Below, in pieces: positions 1 through 12,467 of a stretch of 64,000 nucleotides of DNA. This DNA is from Eucalyptus grandis. Lineage: Eukaryota; Streptophyta; Magnoliopsida; Myrtales; Myrtaceae. Where the stretch lies: the NCBI RefSeq assembly GCF_016545825.1, contig NC_052613.1, positions 42,824,112 through 42,888,111 on the forward strand, read 5' to 3'. Within the stretch, counting starts at the first letter, position 1; the number at the start of each line of letters is the position of its first letter. A model generated the notes under the pieces. It was not told where the DNA came from. It saw only the letters and a program-made list of their open reading frames with translations, and did no database searches. The translations under genes and the position numbers were made by a program.

Positions 1-1772
1 ATTCGAACACGTCAAGCCCGGGGAAAGAAGTCGTGTTCGACGATTCAGCTTCTCCAAATGTTCTGAGAGAGAATGACGATAAAGTTTACCTCTGGCAGGT
101 GAAAGTACCTTCAGCGTCAGATTTTTACCATAGAATTACGCTGAACTTTGATGGGGTTTTGACTCAATACGTACACCCCAAGAATTCTAATTCTAATGGA
201 ACCTGGACCTCTCTGTGGTCTGAACCTGAAAATATATGCACTGCCGTTCTTGCTCCACGCGGCTCTGGTGTTTGTGGCTACAACAGTATTTGTTCCCTGG
301 GTAACAATAACAGGCCGAAATGTGGCTGCCCCGACAAATACACTTTGCTTGACCCCAATGATGAGTATGGCAGTTGCATACCTAACTTCACGCTGAGTTG
401 TGAGGAAGATGAAAAGAAGCTGAAGCAAGGTTCCGTAGAGGATCTTTACACTTTCGTCGAGCTAGAGCACATGGGTTGGCCGATGTCTGATTATGCCCTG
501 CTGAAGCCTTTCTCTGAAGACGAATGCAGAAACTCATGCTTGCATGACTGCATGTGTGCGGCTGCCGGTTTCAGAGATGGCAACAGTTGCTGGAAAAAGA
601 AGCTTCCCCTGTCCAACGGAAGAGTTGATCCTAAATTGAAAGGAAAGTTCCTAATCAAAGTCCCGAAGCGTGACTCAACTCTTACAAACGATTCCCAATA
701 TCCAATCCCAAAGGGAAGGATAAAAGACCACGATCATAGAATTTTGATTTTAGTCGGATCAGTGCTATTCGGAACTTCTGCGTCTGTCAATTTTCTACTC
801 ATCACTTGGGGGATTTTCTTTGTCTACCGCAAGAAGCTCAAGAATATATCCACCAAAGAGAACTTCGTGGAATCAAATTTGCGTTATTTCACTTACCAAG
901 AGCTTTTCCAAGCCACGGATGGGTTCAAGGAAGAGATAGGCCGGGGATCTTTCGGGATTGTTTATAAAGGGTGATGTCCAACGATGCACCAATTGCCGTG
1001 AAGAAGCTAGCTAGTGGGATGCAAAACAAGGAGAGGGAGCTCAGAACAGAAGTCGATGTGATAGGCCAGACCTTTCACAAGAATCTGGTTAGATTACTTG
1101 GTTTCTGTGATGAAGGCCAAGAAAGGTTGCTCGTCTATGAGTTCTTGAGCAATGGCACACTATCAAGCCTTCTCTTTTCAGGTGAATCCAAACCCAGTTG
1201 GATCCAGAGATGCCATATTGCTTCAGGAATTGCCAGGGATTACTATACTTGCATGAAGAGCGCACTACACAAATCATCCACTGTGATATAAAGCCACAGA
1301 ACATACTTCTTGATGACTACTACACCGCGAGAATCTCCGATTTTGGACTTGCCAAGCTCCTGAAGATGAGCCAGAGCCATACTCAAACGAATATAAGAGG
1401 AACAAGAGGGTACATCGCTCCTGAATGGTTCAGGAACTTGCCCATCAGTGTGAAAGTGGATGTCTATAGCTACGGGTGTTGCTTCTGGAGATAATATGCT
1501 GCAGGAGACGTTGCAGGACTGAGGTGAGCAGAGAAAGTGAGGGAGGGCTCTTGACTCATTGGGCTTATGATTGCTTCATGCATGGAAGGCTGGATGCTCT
1601 GGTTGAAGGTGACACGGAGGGTCTGAGTAACAGGGTGAAGCTGAAGAATTTGGTCATGATCACGTTATGGTGTATTCAAGAGGACCCTTCCTTGAGGCCA
1701 ACGATGAAGAAGGTGACACAGATGCTGGAAGGAGCAGTGGAAGTGCCTGTCCCTCCATGTCCATTCCCTTGA
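1..1772 (+). pseudogene. G-type lectin receptor kinase copy Y1 (5' cut by window edge, frameshifted)
   Basis: This is the 3' two-thirds of a LECRK/RLK1-type receptor-like kinase: end of the S-locus/EGF-like region (CGYNSICSLG near 275-300), PAN-like Cys cluster (ECRNSCLHDCMC near 520-560), a membrane segment (about 740-830) and a Ser/Thr kinase (GRGSFGIVYKG near 940, HCDIKPQN near 1,290, DFGLAK near 1,345, GTRGY near 1,400). Compared with the near-identical Y3 it has lost single bases from GGGG runs near 971, 1,240 and 1,474, and from a CCCC run near 1,769 that creates an early stop. It also lacks 9 bases (3 residues) in the membrane segment. The reading frame steps 0, 2, 1, 0 at these points. 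The catalytic motif is HCD, so the kinase is of the non-RD class. Either a pseudogene or a gene damaged by run-length errors in the consensus; the rest of the protein is well conserved. Confidence 0.85.
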
Positions 1773-3758
1773 ACAGAAGCACCTCCTCTTTCCTTCACCC
1801 AAATTGAACAGGGCTTAAGTGGTATGCTCTATGAATCACAATTTTCTCATGCTGGTCGTGAACATGTTATCTTCGCTACATACATTTTTGCATCTTGCTG
1901 GGTAACTTACAAAGGAGGAGAACCTGCGGTTGCCAATGTAAATTACTACACTAATTTTATATGTAATCCTAGAAAATAAAAATAAGGATTATTTCAAACT
2001 GAAGGATGCAACTTAGAGGAATTGGTCGTGTAAAATTTTTAACTGTACAACTTGCATTACTATGCAATTCAATTTATAGACCAAATGAGTAAACACTGCC
2101 GCACAAGATCGTTTGCATCCTCAATTACCCAATACTCAACAAATCTGTTCACAGTGACTTGAAACTAAGTCTGTTTGAAACAGAGGATGAGTGATATAAT
2201 TAAAGCAGTCCTGAGTGAAATATGATTCCCAGTTCCCACTTTGTCATGACAAGAGGCAGGGGACTCATGCACTGTATTATATTCCCAGCCCATGACAGTG
2301 CAAAACAACTTGCATGGTTTAAAAGAACGGGATGCTTAATGCGTTGTTACAGTGAGAATTTCCCAGCTCACACTGGTCCGCATAGATTCTGTACCTGTAT
2401 GATCAGCATTGACCTTGACCCCGGCTTGCACAAGATAGAGGAACCAGACATCAAAACATGCGGAGTTTGGAACAACTGTACAAAATTTTACTTTCCCTAT
2501 GCATAATGCGATGATGCACTCTACCAAGAAGATTGGGTTTTAGACTTCATCCTACACCCAAGTTCAAATGAGATAGAATTACGGGACGGTCCATGAAAAA
2601 GATCTAGGCTCGGTCACTTTGGCAAACTATTAAACATTCGGCCAATGAAACCTCCATTTAAATGAAAAAATGTAAGCAAGATGAGGCTTCCCTTGGACAT
2701 CAAGTGAAGTTAGTTTCAGCCTGTCGACTGGCGACAAATATGAAAGACATTGATACTAAGTGAAACATCTTTATTTTACGCACGGTTATTGAAGCTGAAG
2801 GAATGATGCTCTACTGGCAAGATGGATCATTGTTTTTCAGAAATTTTTTGCAGTATATTAAGGAGTGGAATAATACATGAGTGGAAGATGTGATTGAGGA
2901 CAGGCAATGGAGATAGCCTTCTCCATGATCCACCGAGTTATTGGAAATTCATGCTGCAATTACTGTGGTACTTTGAACCCTGGCTGTGTCAATTGATAGG
3001 GTGGTGATTTTGGCGTCTGTTCATGGTAAATTTGATAGTGTGGAAGCTAGGAAACTTGGTTGTAAGGAACGGAAGACATTCAGGTCCGTTGGCATAAACT
3101 AAATGGGTTTTAAACCGAACTAGACACCAACCCACAATTTGCCCGGGTGAGAGTTGAAATACTTTAAAAAGGAGCGAATGCAAAATGCTAACCATTTTCA
3201 AAGTGACATTCTCTCTTATAATCGAACTCTTTCAACAGATGAAGAGCTCTTTTTTCAAGCCTAATCAATCCAAGGAAAGAAACTACAACCGATAAGCTTT
3301 AATGGACTAGTCAAATTTTGGAAGCATGTCCCTTGTAATTGGGTTTATAACTCTCTTTAACTCCACGGGACCTCTCAATATAAGAAGACCACGTCTCTTG
3401 TTCATTTACGCCTACTAAAGAAATGGAAAAATCCTGGGTTTCAAACAGAAAAATACAAATATTTTAAATAGGAGAGAGAAAAGTAAAGTCAAATTTCAAT
3501 ATTTAAGTCTTCTAGGCTTTTATAGGACCGCTGCAGATTGACTTCGCTAAACGAAGTTGTCGAGGCTTGACCTGGAATGGTCTCTATTACCATATTCCGA
3601 AGGAGAGAAATCGGATCTCCGTTGTTCTGGGGACTGTAATGGGCCGGTATAAGGTTGTGAACTGAAGAAAAGCTTTTTGGGCCTGTCAGAGATCCGGTCC
3701 TCCCTATTCGATATAAGCAACAAAATTATCGTTTTGCCAAAAATGAGAATCACATCCA
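1..3758 (+). repeat. Segmental duplication copy A (Y1 plus downstream spacer)
   Basis: This stretch aligns by eye along its whole length with 40,583-44,357 (copy B), including the non-coding 1,773-3,758. Similarity stops sharply after the shared CACATCCA at 3,758. Here a minus-strand retroelement fragment follows; in copy B the apparently single-copy 5' flank of the Gln-rich gene follows. The spacer from 1,773 on holds no gene I can support, and short open frames near 2,222-2,506 occur in both copies without sign of selection. Confidence 0.85.
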
Positions 3759-4406
3759 TTTTTAATGACACAAGCAACATGTGCCGGACTCGTCTCGACG
3801 ACCTCTTTCACCAGTGCTTTCAGAATTCAATTTCGACTTACGAAAACTCAGAAAAATGGCCGAACAGCGCTCGGGTGTCGGGATTTTTCGCCCCGATCCG
3901 TACGGCTGAAGTTCTTTATCGAAAAATCAATCAAAAACATCAAATTGATCGGGAAAAACGTGAACTAGGGCTTTGATACCAATGTTGGGAATGACTGATC
4001 CCCGAAAACCGGATTCAACACTAAATCGAACCCCTAAATCAATGCGGAAGACGAAGCCCGGGATAAACACGTATCGCCGATCGTAAAGCACACCACGGAC
4101 CCGAGCGTACCTTTGCTAGCCACAGTTAGACACCAATGCCGATAGAGGAAGAGAAATTTGTCCTTTGTTCGATCCGATGACGCTTGAAGGGGAGAAAACA
4201 GTGGCCTTGTGCTTACTGTCCTTTTTGTTGTTGGAGAGAGAGCGAGGGAGAGAACGTACGTACGTTCTAATTCCAAGAGTTGTCTTCTCTCTCTCTCTCT
4301 CCTCCCTTTTTATACCTCCCCCCATCCACGGGCCTTATTCCCATGGGCCGGGCTTTTAGGCCCAACATGGGCGGACGGGCCTTAAGCCCATCTCATAAAT
4401 CCATCA
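3759..4406 (-). mobile_element. LTR-retrotransposon fragment: one LTR plus start of internal region, minus strand
   Basis: Read on the minus strand, an LTR of about 424 bp runs from 4,406 (TGATGG...) to 3,983 (...CCCAACA). One base later comes TGGTATCAAAGC (about 3,970-3,981), a primer-binding site complementary to initiator tRNA-Met as in many plant Ty1/copia elements. About 210 bp of internal leader follows and ends at 3,759, where the duplicated spacer begins. The LTR has a TATA box (minus-strand TATAAAAAG near 4,307-4,315) and a CT-rich tract downstream. No coding domain is left. The piece lies exactly where an X-type kinase would be expected between the Y1 spacer and the X-type downstream spacer. 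TG/CA ends, primer site and TATA are seen; the copia assignment is inferred. Confidence 0.7.
4308..4315 (-). promoter_or_regulatory. TATA box of the LTR at 3,983-4,406
   Basis: The minus strand reads GGTATAAAAAGGG inside an LTR that ends at a primer-binding site, the expected position of the U3 promoter. A CT-rich microsatellite lies just downstream on the transcript side. Activity is inferred only. Confidence 0.45.
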
Positions 4407-4410
4407 CTCT

Positions 4411-4985
4411 GAACTTTAATCTGCTTGTGCTGTGACGAGCATACTATACCCCACCGCTTGTTTTGCAGCTTGAAGTGTTGTATTTTGTCTTCTGTGCAGT
4501 GTTTTGACTCTAAAACGTGCAGCAGAGTGATGCAAGTTCTTTTTCAAATGAGTATTGAAAATTCATTTGTCTTGAATATATCATCTGTAGTTGTTAAACC
4601 TAACAATGATTAAGATGTGGGACTTCCAGCGTTGAACATTGAAATTCTGCGTCACGCTAGACGTTGTTATCTGTTTTGGAGTATTTTGTGAAGTTTATAA
4701 TGTTATCAATGGATCAATGGTGCATAATGTCATGGACTGGTGAGCTCTTGAGTCACAGTCAGGGCTGATGGCCCTTAGCTCAAGGACCTGTGGCATGTAC
4801 TATCTCTGCTTTCGGCTGGTGTACCATCCGACTTGAGCGCGTGACCTCTCTATGCCTAGGAGCGCTCTTCAGTTGGTTCATGAGTTTGTTTGTGAGCGAG
4901 CAGAGACTCAGGTGCAAAAAGCCACTCGTATTAGACAACAACAGTAGTACGAGTCCCTGATGGCACTTCTGCAGAAGGCGGCCAA
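4411..4985 (+). repeat. Orphan X-type downstream spacer
   Basis: From GAACTTTAATCT onward this sequence matches the 3' flank of X2 (19,549 on) and of X3 (36,187 on), including the landmark CTAAAACGTGCA. No X kinase precedes it; the retroelement fragment at 3,759-4,406 does. It therefore marks a deleted X-type gene (X0). Similarity fades near 4,985. Confidence 0.7.
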
Positions 4986-7900
4986 TTAGGTACACTACCC
5001 TTGTCCTTCTATTTGACTAACCAACGCTAGAAAATCAAGAAAAAATAAACTCATCAATGTTAGACAATTCAAAGAACGGATCAAATTGATCAAGAAATCA
5101 ATGCGTGGCCTGATAACTGCACTCATAATCAGGACCACTCACTGTTTCAATTCAATGACCTCGCTTATCGGTAAGATGCTTGAGTGACACATAATTTTGG
5201 TTCTGCAATCCAAAAGATTGCCTAGTCTTTTTGAATTGGCGCACCGAGCACTGTATGCTCTAAAGCCTCTCTCTCTCACTACACACGCCCATGCCCTTTT
5301 CTATATCAGAAAAAAAATGACTTAGCTTAATGCTCTCCCAATTCAACTGGAGATTAGAGCGATGTATAATCTTGGTTCCACGGTCCAAAGTCAGTTCTTA
5401 TGATTCTTCATTAGTTGAAACTCAGAAAATGTAGCAGGTGACAAACAGAGAAGCTCGAACAGAGTGGCCGTGGAAATCAATTAGTCTGAGTTTCCAGAGA
5501 TTTTGTCACCGCACAGTCAAATATTCTAGTTTCCATGAACAGAGTAGCTTGAACTTTGAAAAGAATTCTGCCTTCTTAATTATTAACAAGCAATCAAGAT
5601 TTTACGCGTATTTAAGATCTTTTGCATAATTAGTTTAGATCTTTCCAAGAAATGGATGATCAATCAACATTTTCATTTAGGAATGCAAGCTAGTTAACTA
5701 GCTGTCATAACTGTTAAGATGATATAAATCGTCGTGGGATATTTTTATACAGATTACGTAAGTATGTGATAAATTATTGTGCATAGGTAATATAAGCGCT
5801 TCGCTTGTGTAAAAAATTCCTATTTATATCAACTTTTCCTGTAAATATCATGTTGCTTTCCATTTGGCAATTTAAAGTACGATAACTCAATACCTACCAT
5901 TCTTAACGAACTTTCCATTCTTCTAGACTTGTTTGCTTTTTTTGGCTTAGGTCCTTCCAATCCTCAACAATCTTTTCACTTTGCACAACTTAGTTTCTTT
6001 GATGCAGATTGATTACTACCCGAAACATAGATGATATTTGCATTTATGAAGCTCATAAAAAATTCATGGATTGTTTTGTCAACTTCAAAATATCATTATG
6101 AGGTTTTCTCAACAAAATCAAATATGAGTTGTTTTCTTTCAACAAATCTTTATACAAAATAGAAGTACTTATTTAATCTACCATTACAATTAAGCATCAA
6201 TGCTCATGTCCATTGACTAGTTTCTATCAAATCATGCATTAATGGTTCTTTCCATTGATCAATCTACACGACATACCACCTAGAGACAATGTGACCTAGC
6301 TTCCCTTTGGCAACATTTCCACTTAGTATTAGTTGTAGTTTGCCTTAGGAGGATACCTTAAAATTAGTATACATACCTAAAAACCCCAAACTATCATCCT
6401 CCAATATCAGAGATCAAATGTAGAATCCATCTCATAAACTAGAATACGTTTTATAAACCAAAATAGATAACTTGTTGCAAATCAGCACATCAAATACTTT
6501 TTGCAAAATATATTTCAAATCGTTTTAGAATTCATTTCATAAACTAGATTTGCAAAGCAGTATATATATATATATATATATTCACACTACCTTTTCTAAA
6601 AGCATTCTCAAAACATTCAAAAATACTAATGAAGTAATTACTTGATCTATACTTTTACACAATAAAAATGCAATTTCACAACTCATACCATATCTAGTCC
6701 ATATTGTTTCCGAGATATGAGTTTACGAATTTGAAAAAGAGATGACAACACTTACTTGGGAAAACTTAAAAACCAAATTATGAAAGTTACTTATACCGTA
6801 AGAATTCGCAATGCTATCAAATAAGCAAGAAACAACGTTGAAATTGAGTAACAGCTACATCAACTATGAATAGACTAAATTAAACTTAATTGCTAACAAT
6901 CTGACTTCTATGATAATTTGCTTGCCCAAAGCAGCTATTCAAAGTTATTTGCAATGTGTGGTTTGCGTGCAAAATTTTAAAATTTCACTTCGACTAAAAC
7001 TATACTTCAAACTCTCATCAAACCTTACCATTCCTCAACGACCTAATTTGTGATTGTACAACTCCAAAGTTGGATACTATAGCTTAAATTTCACATAAGT
7101 TTGAATTTATACCCTAATTCCAAAAAATACTTCAATTACATGAATAAATGACTTAAATCCTTACCGGTCATTGCGGAAGAAAAAAAATCTGACTCGTGGA
7201 GTTTCCGATTACGTGCATTTCTTTCCTTTTTATTTCTTTTCTTTTTATTTCTTTCCCCACCCTGTTCGGGCGTCCGCACTTTTCCGATTACAAATGACAG
7301 CTTTCTGTGTTGACTGCTTTCCCTCTTTTCGTTACACCTACTTCCATCCAAGCACAGAAATAGTCTCGGCCGTGTAGTTTTCGGCGACTGATCGATTTCT
7401 CCATCTCATTAAACTCTTGGATTTCCGTTTGGCACGTTAATCTTCTGCTAAAAAATGAGAAGCTGAATGAGGTCGAGTCTCCTTTGAAGTTGCATGAATT
7501 ATTATTTCAGGACTTGTCAGGAGGAAAAATATCTGTAATTCATGCATTTAATGTAAATCGTTCTTTCCAATTGAACATCTTACTTTATGCGCATGTCATC
7601 GAATTCCGCACAAAGCCTGGGCCTTGTTATTTAACACACCGCTGCCCTATGATTCTTTGGGTAGCCAAGGAGTTGCTTGCCCCTGTAATCATCCGATTGT
7701 GGAGTGACGGGATGTTGCCATGGTTGGTTGGAGTTAATCGGGTGCTTTTAAGAAATTCAGACAATCAACAGTCACAAAAAGAAAATACCGGTCTATAATT
7801 CAATGTGACGAAGGAACCGCGGCATTTCATATGGAATTAGTACATTGATCAAGATTCATGTTCATGTTGGTCAGCGACGTGTGCATGGGACAAGGTTTGC

Positions 7901-8152
7901 AACCTTAATCAGGACATCTGTGCATAAATTCCATACAATAATCCTCACGAGTCTTCCTCTGGTTGTCAGCCAATAGCTCAAGCCGGTCTATGCTCTCTTG
8001 ACTAGAAAAAGAAGATAATGCAGGACAGTAGGTGGCTGCATGAGTTATCGATATCCCAGCACGTTTCTCGGCTGATCTCAAACTCCATTTGCCACAACCT
8101 TCTTCCTCTCTTCTGGCCAAGTTCAAGTCCATTCTCGAATTGCATACTTTTC
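4986..8152. other. Intergenic DNA; upstream flank of X1 in its second half
   Basis: From 4,986 to about 6,690 I see only AT-rich sequence and a (TA)n tract at 6,560-6,583. From about 6,690 to 7,050 and from 7,090 to 8,152 the sequence matches the upstream flank of X3 (29,730-30,062 and 32,498-33,658), so it is the copied 5' flank of an X gene. No coding sequence is supported. Confidence 0.6.
6560..6583. repeat. (TA)n microsatellite
   Basis: About twelve uninterrupted TA units in AT-rich spacer. Confidence 0.85.
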
Positions 8153-9108
8153 ATGTTCGATAACCAAATAAATCCTCCATCGCCGTCTCCTGTTTCAACT
8201 CATCAGATGCTCTATCTTTGGCTCTTTCTATTCCCCGTTCTTTGTGTAGCTCAAACTGACATAACTGTTGGATCTTCTCTAACTGCCGTGAATGGCAACT
8301 CTTCATGGCTTTCTCCTTCTGGAGACTTCGCTTTTGGCTTTCGATCGTTATACAATGGCAACAACGCTAAGGATGAGCGACTCTTCTTGCTTTCCATTTG
8401 GTACAACAAGATACCTTCGAAAACAGTCGTCTGGTTTGCGAATGGTGATCGTCCTGCACCTGAAAATTCGAAACTAGCGCTCACTTCCAACCTGGGGCTC
8501 GTCCTCACCAATTCTCAAGGCGAGGAATTGTGGAAATTGGAGAACATTCTCGGTGATGTCTCCCACGCCATTTTTAATGACACAGGCAATTTTGTGATTC
8601 TTGATTCGAAATTGGAGAAACTATGGGAGAGCTTCGAAGACCCCGCGATACGTTGCTCCCTTCGCAGACGCTGGGGAAGAATAAACTCCTTGCCTCTCGT
8701 CGATCAGAGGAAATCTTCTCCAGAGGGAAATTCCAGCTTGGGATGCTCGGCAGCGGAGACCTCGTGCTCAACACGATAAACCTGCCTTCCAGTTATGCTA
8801 ACGATGCGTACTCCATCACCAAAACTGCCGGCGATTCGAACGGATCGGCCTCGTCGGGGAAAGAACTCGTGTTTAGCAACTCGGGATCTCTGTTTGTTTC
8901 GAAGGAAAATGGCGGGGAAGTTAACCTCTCACAGGAGAAGGTGCCTTTGGCGGCGGATTTTTATCTCCGAGTGACGTTGGACTTCGATGGGGTTTTGACC
9001 CAGTATTACCACCCCAGGAACTCAAGTACCGACGGAAGCTGGAGCATCCTCTGGACCCAACCCGAAAACATATGCTCCGCCGTCGTTTCTCAAGGCGGCA
9101 ATGGACGT
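8153..9108 (+). pseudogene. G-type lectin receptor kinase copy X1 (5' ectodomain stub)
   Basis: The ATG at 8,153 corresponds to the start chosen for X3. A hydrophobic signal sequence (MLYLWLFLFPVLCVAQ) is followed by a bulb-type lectin domain (NSSWLSPSGDFAFGF, IWYNKIPSKTVVWFANGD) and the start of the S-locus/EGF-like region. One C is missing from the CCCCC run near 8,642 relative to X3, which shifts the frame; the correct frame continues to about 9,108. There the gene breaks inside the EGF-like region (after QGGNG) and runs into sequence resembling the upstream flank of other family members. No PAN, membrane or kinase segment remains. Most likely an unequal exchange or deletion fused the 5' half of X1 to the X2 promoter region. 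Confidence 0.85.
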
Positions 9109-10090
9109 GAATGGGGCATCTCCATTTATGAAACTTCCACCAAAGCACAGAAACACATGAGGGCCCGGTAGTTTTCAGCAATTGAACGAACTTTCCATCA
9201 CATTTCACTCTTAAAAATTCCGTTTTCCATGATGGACTTCTACTTAAAAATGAGAAGCTGAACAGATATTTCTCTGCTCGTCTCGAGTAGCCCTAACTTC
9301 GCCAAATAGCCTGTACAACGCGTCTTCTTCGAAGATTTTTCCAAGTTGGACGAATTCACATCTCAGGACACGCTCCTACTGAAAATATTTGCAATTCATA
9401 CCAAATAGCCCGTCCATCGAGTCGTTGCTGAGAATTCAAACGTGGTTCCTTTTTGTTTCCATCTTATCATGCTCATTTTCCAAGGTTAGAACCTTGCTAT
9501 GTGTCCACGTCATGGAAATTAGCACAAGCCGGGGCCTTTATTATTCGACTCATCGACGCCGAAAGATTCTTGGGGCGACCTGGGAGTCACTTGCCCCCTA
9601 ATCGTCCAATCGTGGTGGGATGGGATGTTGCCGTGGCCGGAGAGAATTAGTCGGGTGCTTCATTCAACATCACACAAAAATTCTATAATTTGACCCGATG
9701 AAGGAACCACAAAATTCCGTATGAAATTAGTACATTGATCAAGTACGGTGCGCATACTGATCAAGGCCGTGTGCATGGCACCAGAATTGCAACCTTAATC
9801 GGTACCTTCACCCGTATATTCCGCACAATAATCCCAACGAGACAACCAGCAGAATTTCCAGCCAATAGCTCGAGCCGGTCTTTACTCTATTTTTTTAAAA
9901 AAGAAAATGAAAAGTCTTCAGTGGAGTCTCCTTAAATGCACCCCCTCCTCTCATCAGTGATCACTTCCCATGGCTGATTGACAAAGACTTCATTCACCTC
10001 AAACTCCATAGCCACAACCTTCTTCCTCTCTTCTGGCTAAGTTCAATCAAACCCATTCTTGAGTTGAAGAATTTCGTGTTTGATAACTAA
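9109..10090 (+). other. Upstream flank of X2
   Basis: This sequence resembles the 5' flanks of other cluster genes: the block near 9,165-9,330 matches the 28,900-29,060 and 39,370-39,530 type, and the tract just before 10,090 matches that before 8,153. It probably holds the X2 promoter, but I cannot place a convincing TATA box. No gene seen. Confidence 0.5.
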
Positions 10091-12467
10091 ATGAATCCTC
10101 CATCGATGTCCCCTGTTTCGATTCATCATACCCTCTTTTTCTTGCTTTTTCTAATTCCACGTCCTTCTCTAGCCCAAGCGAACATATCAGTTGGATCTTC
10201 TCTAACCGCCACGAATGGCAACTCTTCTTCATGGCTCTCTCCTTCTGGAGACTTTGCATTCGGCTTTTGCTCCTTATCCGACGGCGACACCAAGAAAAAC
10301 CAGCTCTTCTTGCTTGCCATCTGGTACAACAAGATACCTTCTAAAACAATCGTCTGGTTCGCAAATGAAGACCGTCCTGCCCCCGAAAATTCGAAGCTAA
10401 CACTTGCTTCTGATTTGGGTCTCGTCCTCACCAATCCACAGGGTGAAGAGCTGTGGAAACCTGACACCGTCTCCGGCACCGTCTCACACGCTGTGTTCAA
10501 TGATACAGGCAATTTCATGATCCTGGACTCCAGTTCAGAGGTTAAATGGCAGAGCTTCGACAATCCTTGCGACACGTTGCTTCCGTCGCAAGTGCTAGAA
10601 AAGAACAAACTTCTCTCCTCCCGTCGATCGGAGGAGAGCTTTTCCAGGGGGAGATTCCAACTTCGGATGCTCGACAGTGGAGACCTCGTGCTTAACACGA
10701 TCAACCTGCCTTCCGACTATGCCAACGAGGATTATTACAGCACCAGGACAGACGGCAGCTCTAATGCGTCCACCGCGGGGAAAGAACTCGTGTTCAGCAA
10801 CTCAGGTTCTCTGTTCGTCTCGAGAGCAAACGGCGAGAATTTATACCTCTCGCAGGGGGACATACCTCCCGCGTCTGATTCTTATCACAGAGTCACCCTG
10901 AACTTTGATGGGGTCCTTACTCAGTATGTGCACCCCAAGAATTCTGGTCCCAGCGGAAGCTGGGAACCGCTGTGGTCGCAACCTGAAGACATATGTACCA
11001 ATGTTTTTGTCCGTGATGGAATCGGCGTTTGTGGGTACAACAGCATTTGCACTCTGGGTGAGAATAAAAGGCCAAATTGTGACTGCCCAGAAAAATTCAC
11101 CTTGCTCGATCCCAGTGACAAGTATGGCAGTTGCAGGCCTACTTTCACGCAGAGCTGTGCGGACGATCAGGAAAGGATGAAGCTTGGTCCGATGGAGGAC
11201 CTGTACGAGTTCGTAGAACTCAACAACACAGATTGGCCAACCTCCGATTATGATCTATTGCGGCCTTTCGGTGAAGATGAGTGCCGGAACGCATGCTTGC
11301 ATGACTGCATGTGCGCGGTGGCAGTTTGGAGGGATGGCCAGAGTTGCTGGAAGAAGAAGCTTCCGCTTTCCAATGGGAGAATTGACCCTACCCTCAATGG
11401 GAAGGCCATGATCAAAGTACCAAAGCAAGACATAACGGTTGGATCTTCTCTAACTGCCACAAATGGCAACTCTTCATGGCTTTCTCCATCTGGAGACTTC
11501 GCTTTCGGCTTTCGATCATTGTCCAACGGTAACAACGCCAAGGATGAGCGACTCTTCTTGCTTTCCATTTGGTACAACAAGATACCTTCGAAAACAGTCG
11601 TCTGGTTTGCGAATGGAGATCGTCCTGCGCCTGAAAATTCGAAACTAGCGCTCACCTCCAACCTGGGGCTCGTCCTCACCGATCCTCAAGGAGAGGAATT
11701 GTGGAAATCGGAGAACATTCTCGGTGATGTCTCCTGCGCCATTTTCAATGACACGGGCAATTTTGCGATTCTTGATTTGAAATTGGAGAAACTATGGGAG
11801 AGCTTCAAGACCCCCGCGATACGTTGCTCCCTTCGCAGACGCTGGGGACGAATAAACTCCTTTCCTCTCGTCGATCAGAGAAAATCTTCTCCAGAGGGAA
11901 ATTCCAGCTTCGGATGCTCGGCAGCGGAGACCTCGTGCTCAACACAATAAACCTGCCTTCCAATTATGCTAACGATGCGTACTCCATCACCAAAACTGCC
12001 GGCGATTCGAAAGGATTGGCCTCATCGGGGAAAGAACTCGTGTTTAGCGAGTCAGGATCTCTGTTTGTTTTGAAGGAAAATGGCGGGAAGTTAACCTCTC
12101 ACAGGAGAAGGTGCCTTTGGCGTCGGATTTTTATCTCCGAGTGACGTTGGACTTCGATGGGGTTTGACCCAGTATTACCACCGCAGGAACTCAAGTACCG
12201 ACGGAAGCTGGAGCATCCTCTGGACCCAACCCGAAAACATATGCTCCAACGTCGTTTCTCAAGGCGGCATTGGAGTTTGTGGGTACAATAGCATTTGCAC
12301 TCTAGGAGAACATAACAGGCCGAACTGTGGATGCCCCGACCGATACACCTTCGTCGATCCCAGTGATGAGCACGGTGGTTGTGTACCGAACTTCACTTTG
12401 AGTTCTTGTTCGGAAGATGAGGAGAAGCAGAACCGTGGTTCGGCCGAGGACATCTATACTTTCGTGG
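10091..12467 (+). pseudogene. G-type lectin receptor kinase X2, 5' part: two ectodomains in tandem
   Basis: An ATG at 10,091 starts a signal peptide (hydrophobic LFFLLFLIP) followed by a full ectodomain: bulb-lectin (NISVGSSLTAT to about residue 170), S-locus/EGF-like region (CGYNSICTLGENKRPNC) and PAN-like region (ECRNACLHDCMC). At about 11,428 the PAN end (AMIKVPKQ) runs in frame into DITVGSS, the mature N-terminus of a second bulb-lectin ectodomain, skipping the usual juxtamembrane, membrane and kinase segments. The second unit has single-base losses near 11,808 (CGAA to CAA), 12,092 (GGGG to GGG) and 12,163 (TTTT to TTT). Together they restore the original frame by 12,164, which then stays open to the copia insertion at 12,468. 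The 3' half resumes at 18,163. Without the element and the frameshifts the locus would encode a receptor kinase with two lectin/PAN heads. Confidence 0.85.

Noticed and set aside
2222..2506. Open frame of 94 codons shared with 42,821-43,102
   Set aside because: It is shared only because the whole spacer is duplicated. It differs by indels and has no recognisable domain.
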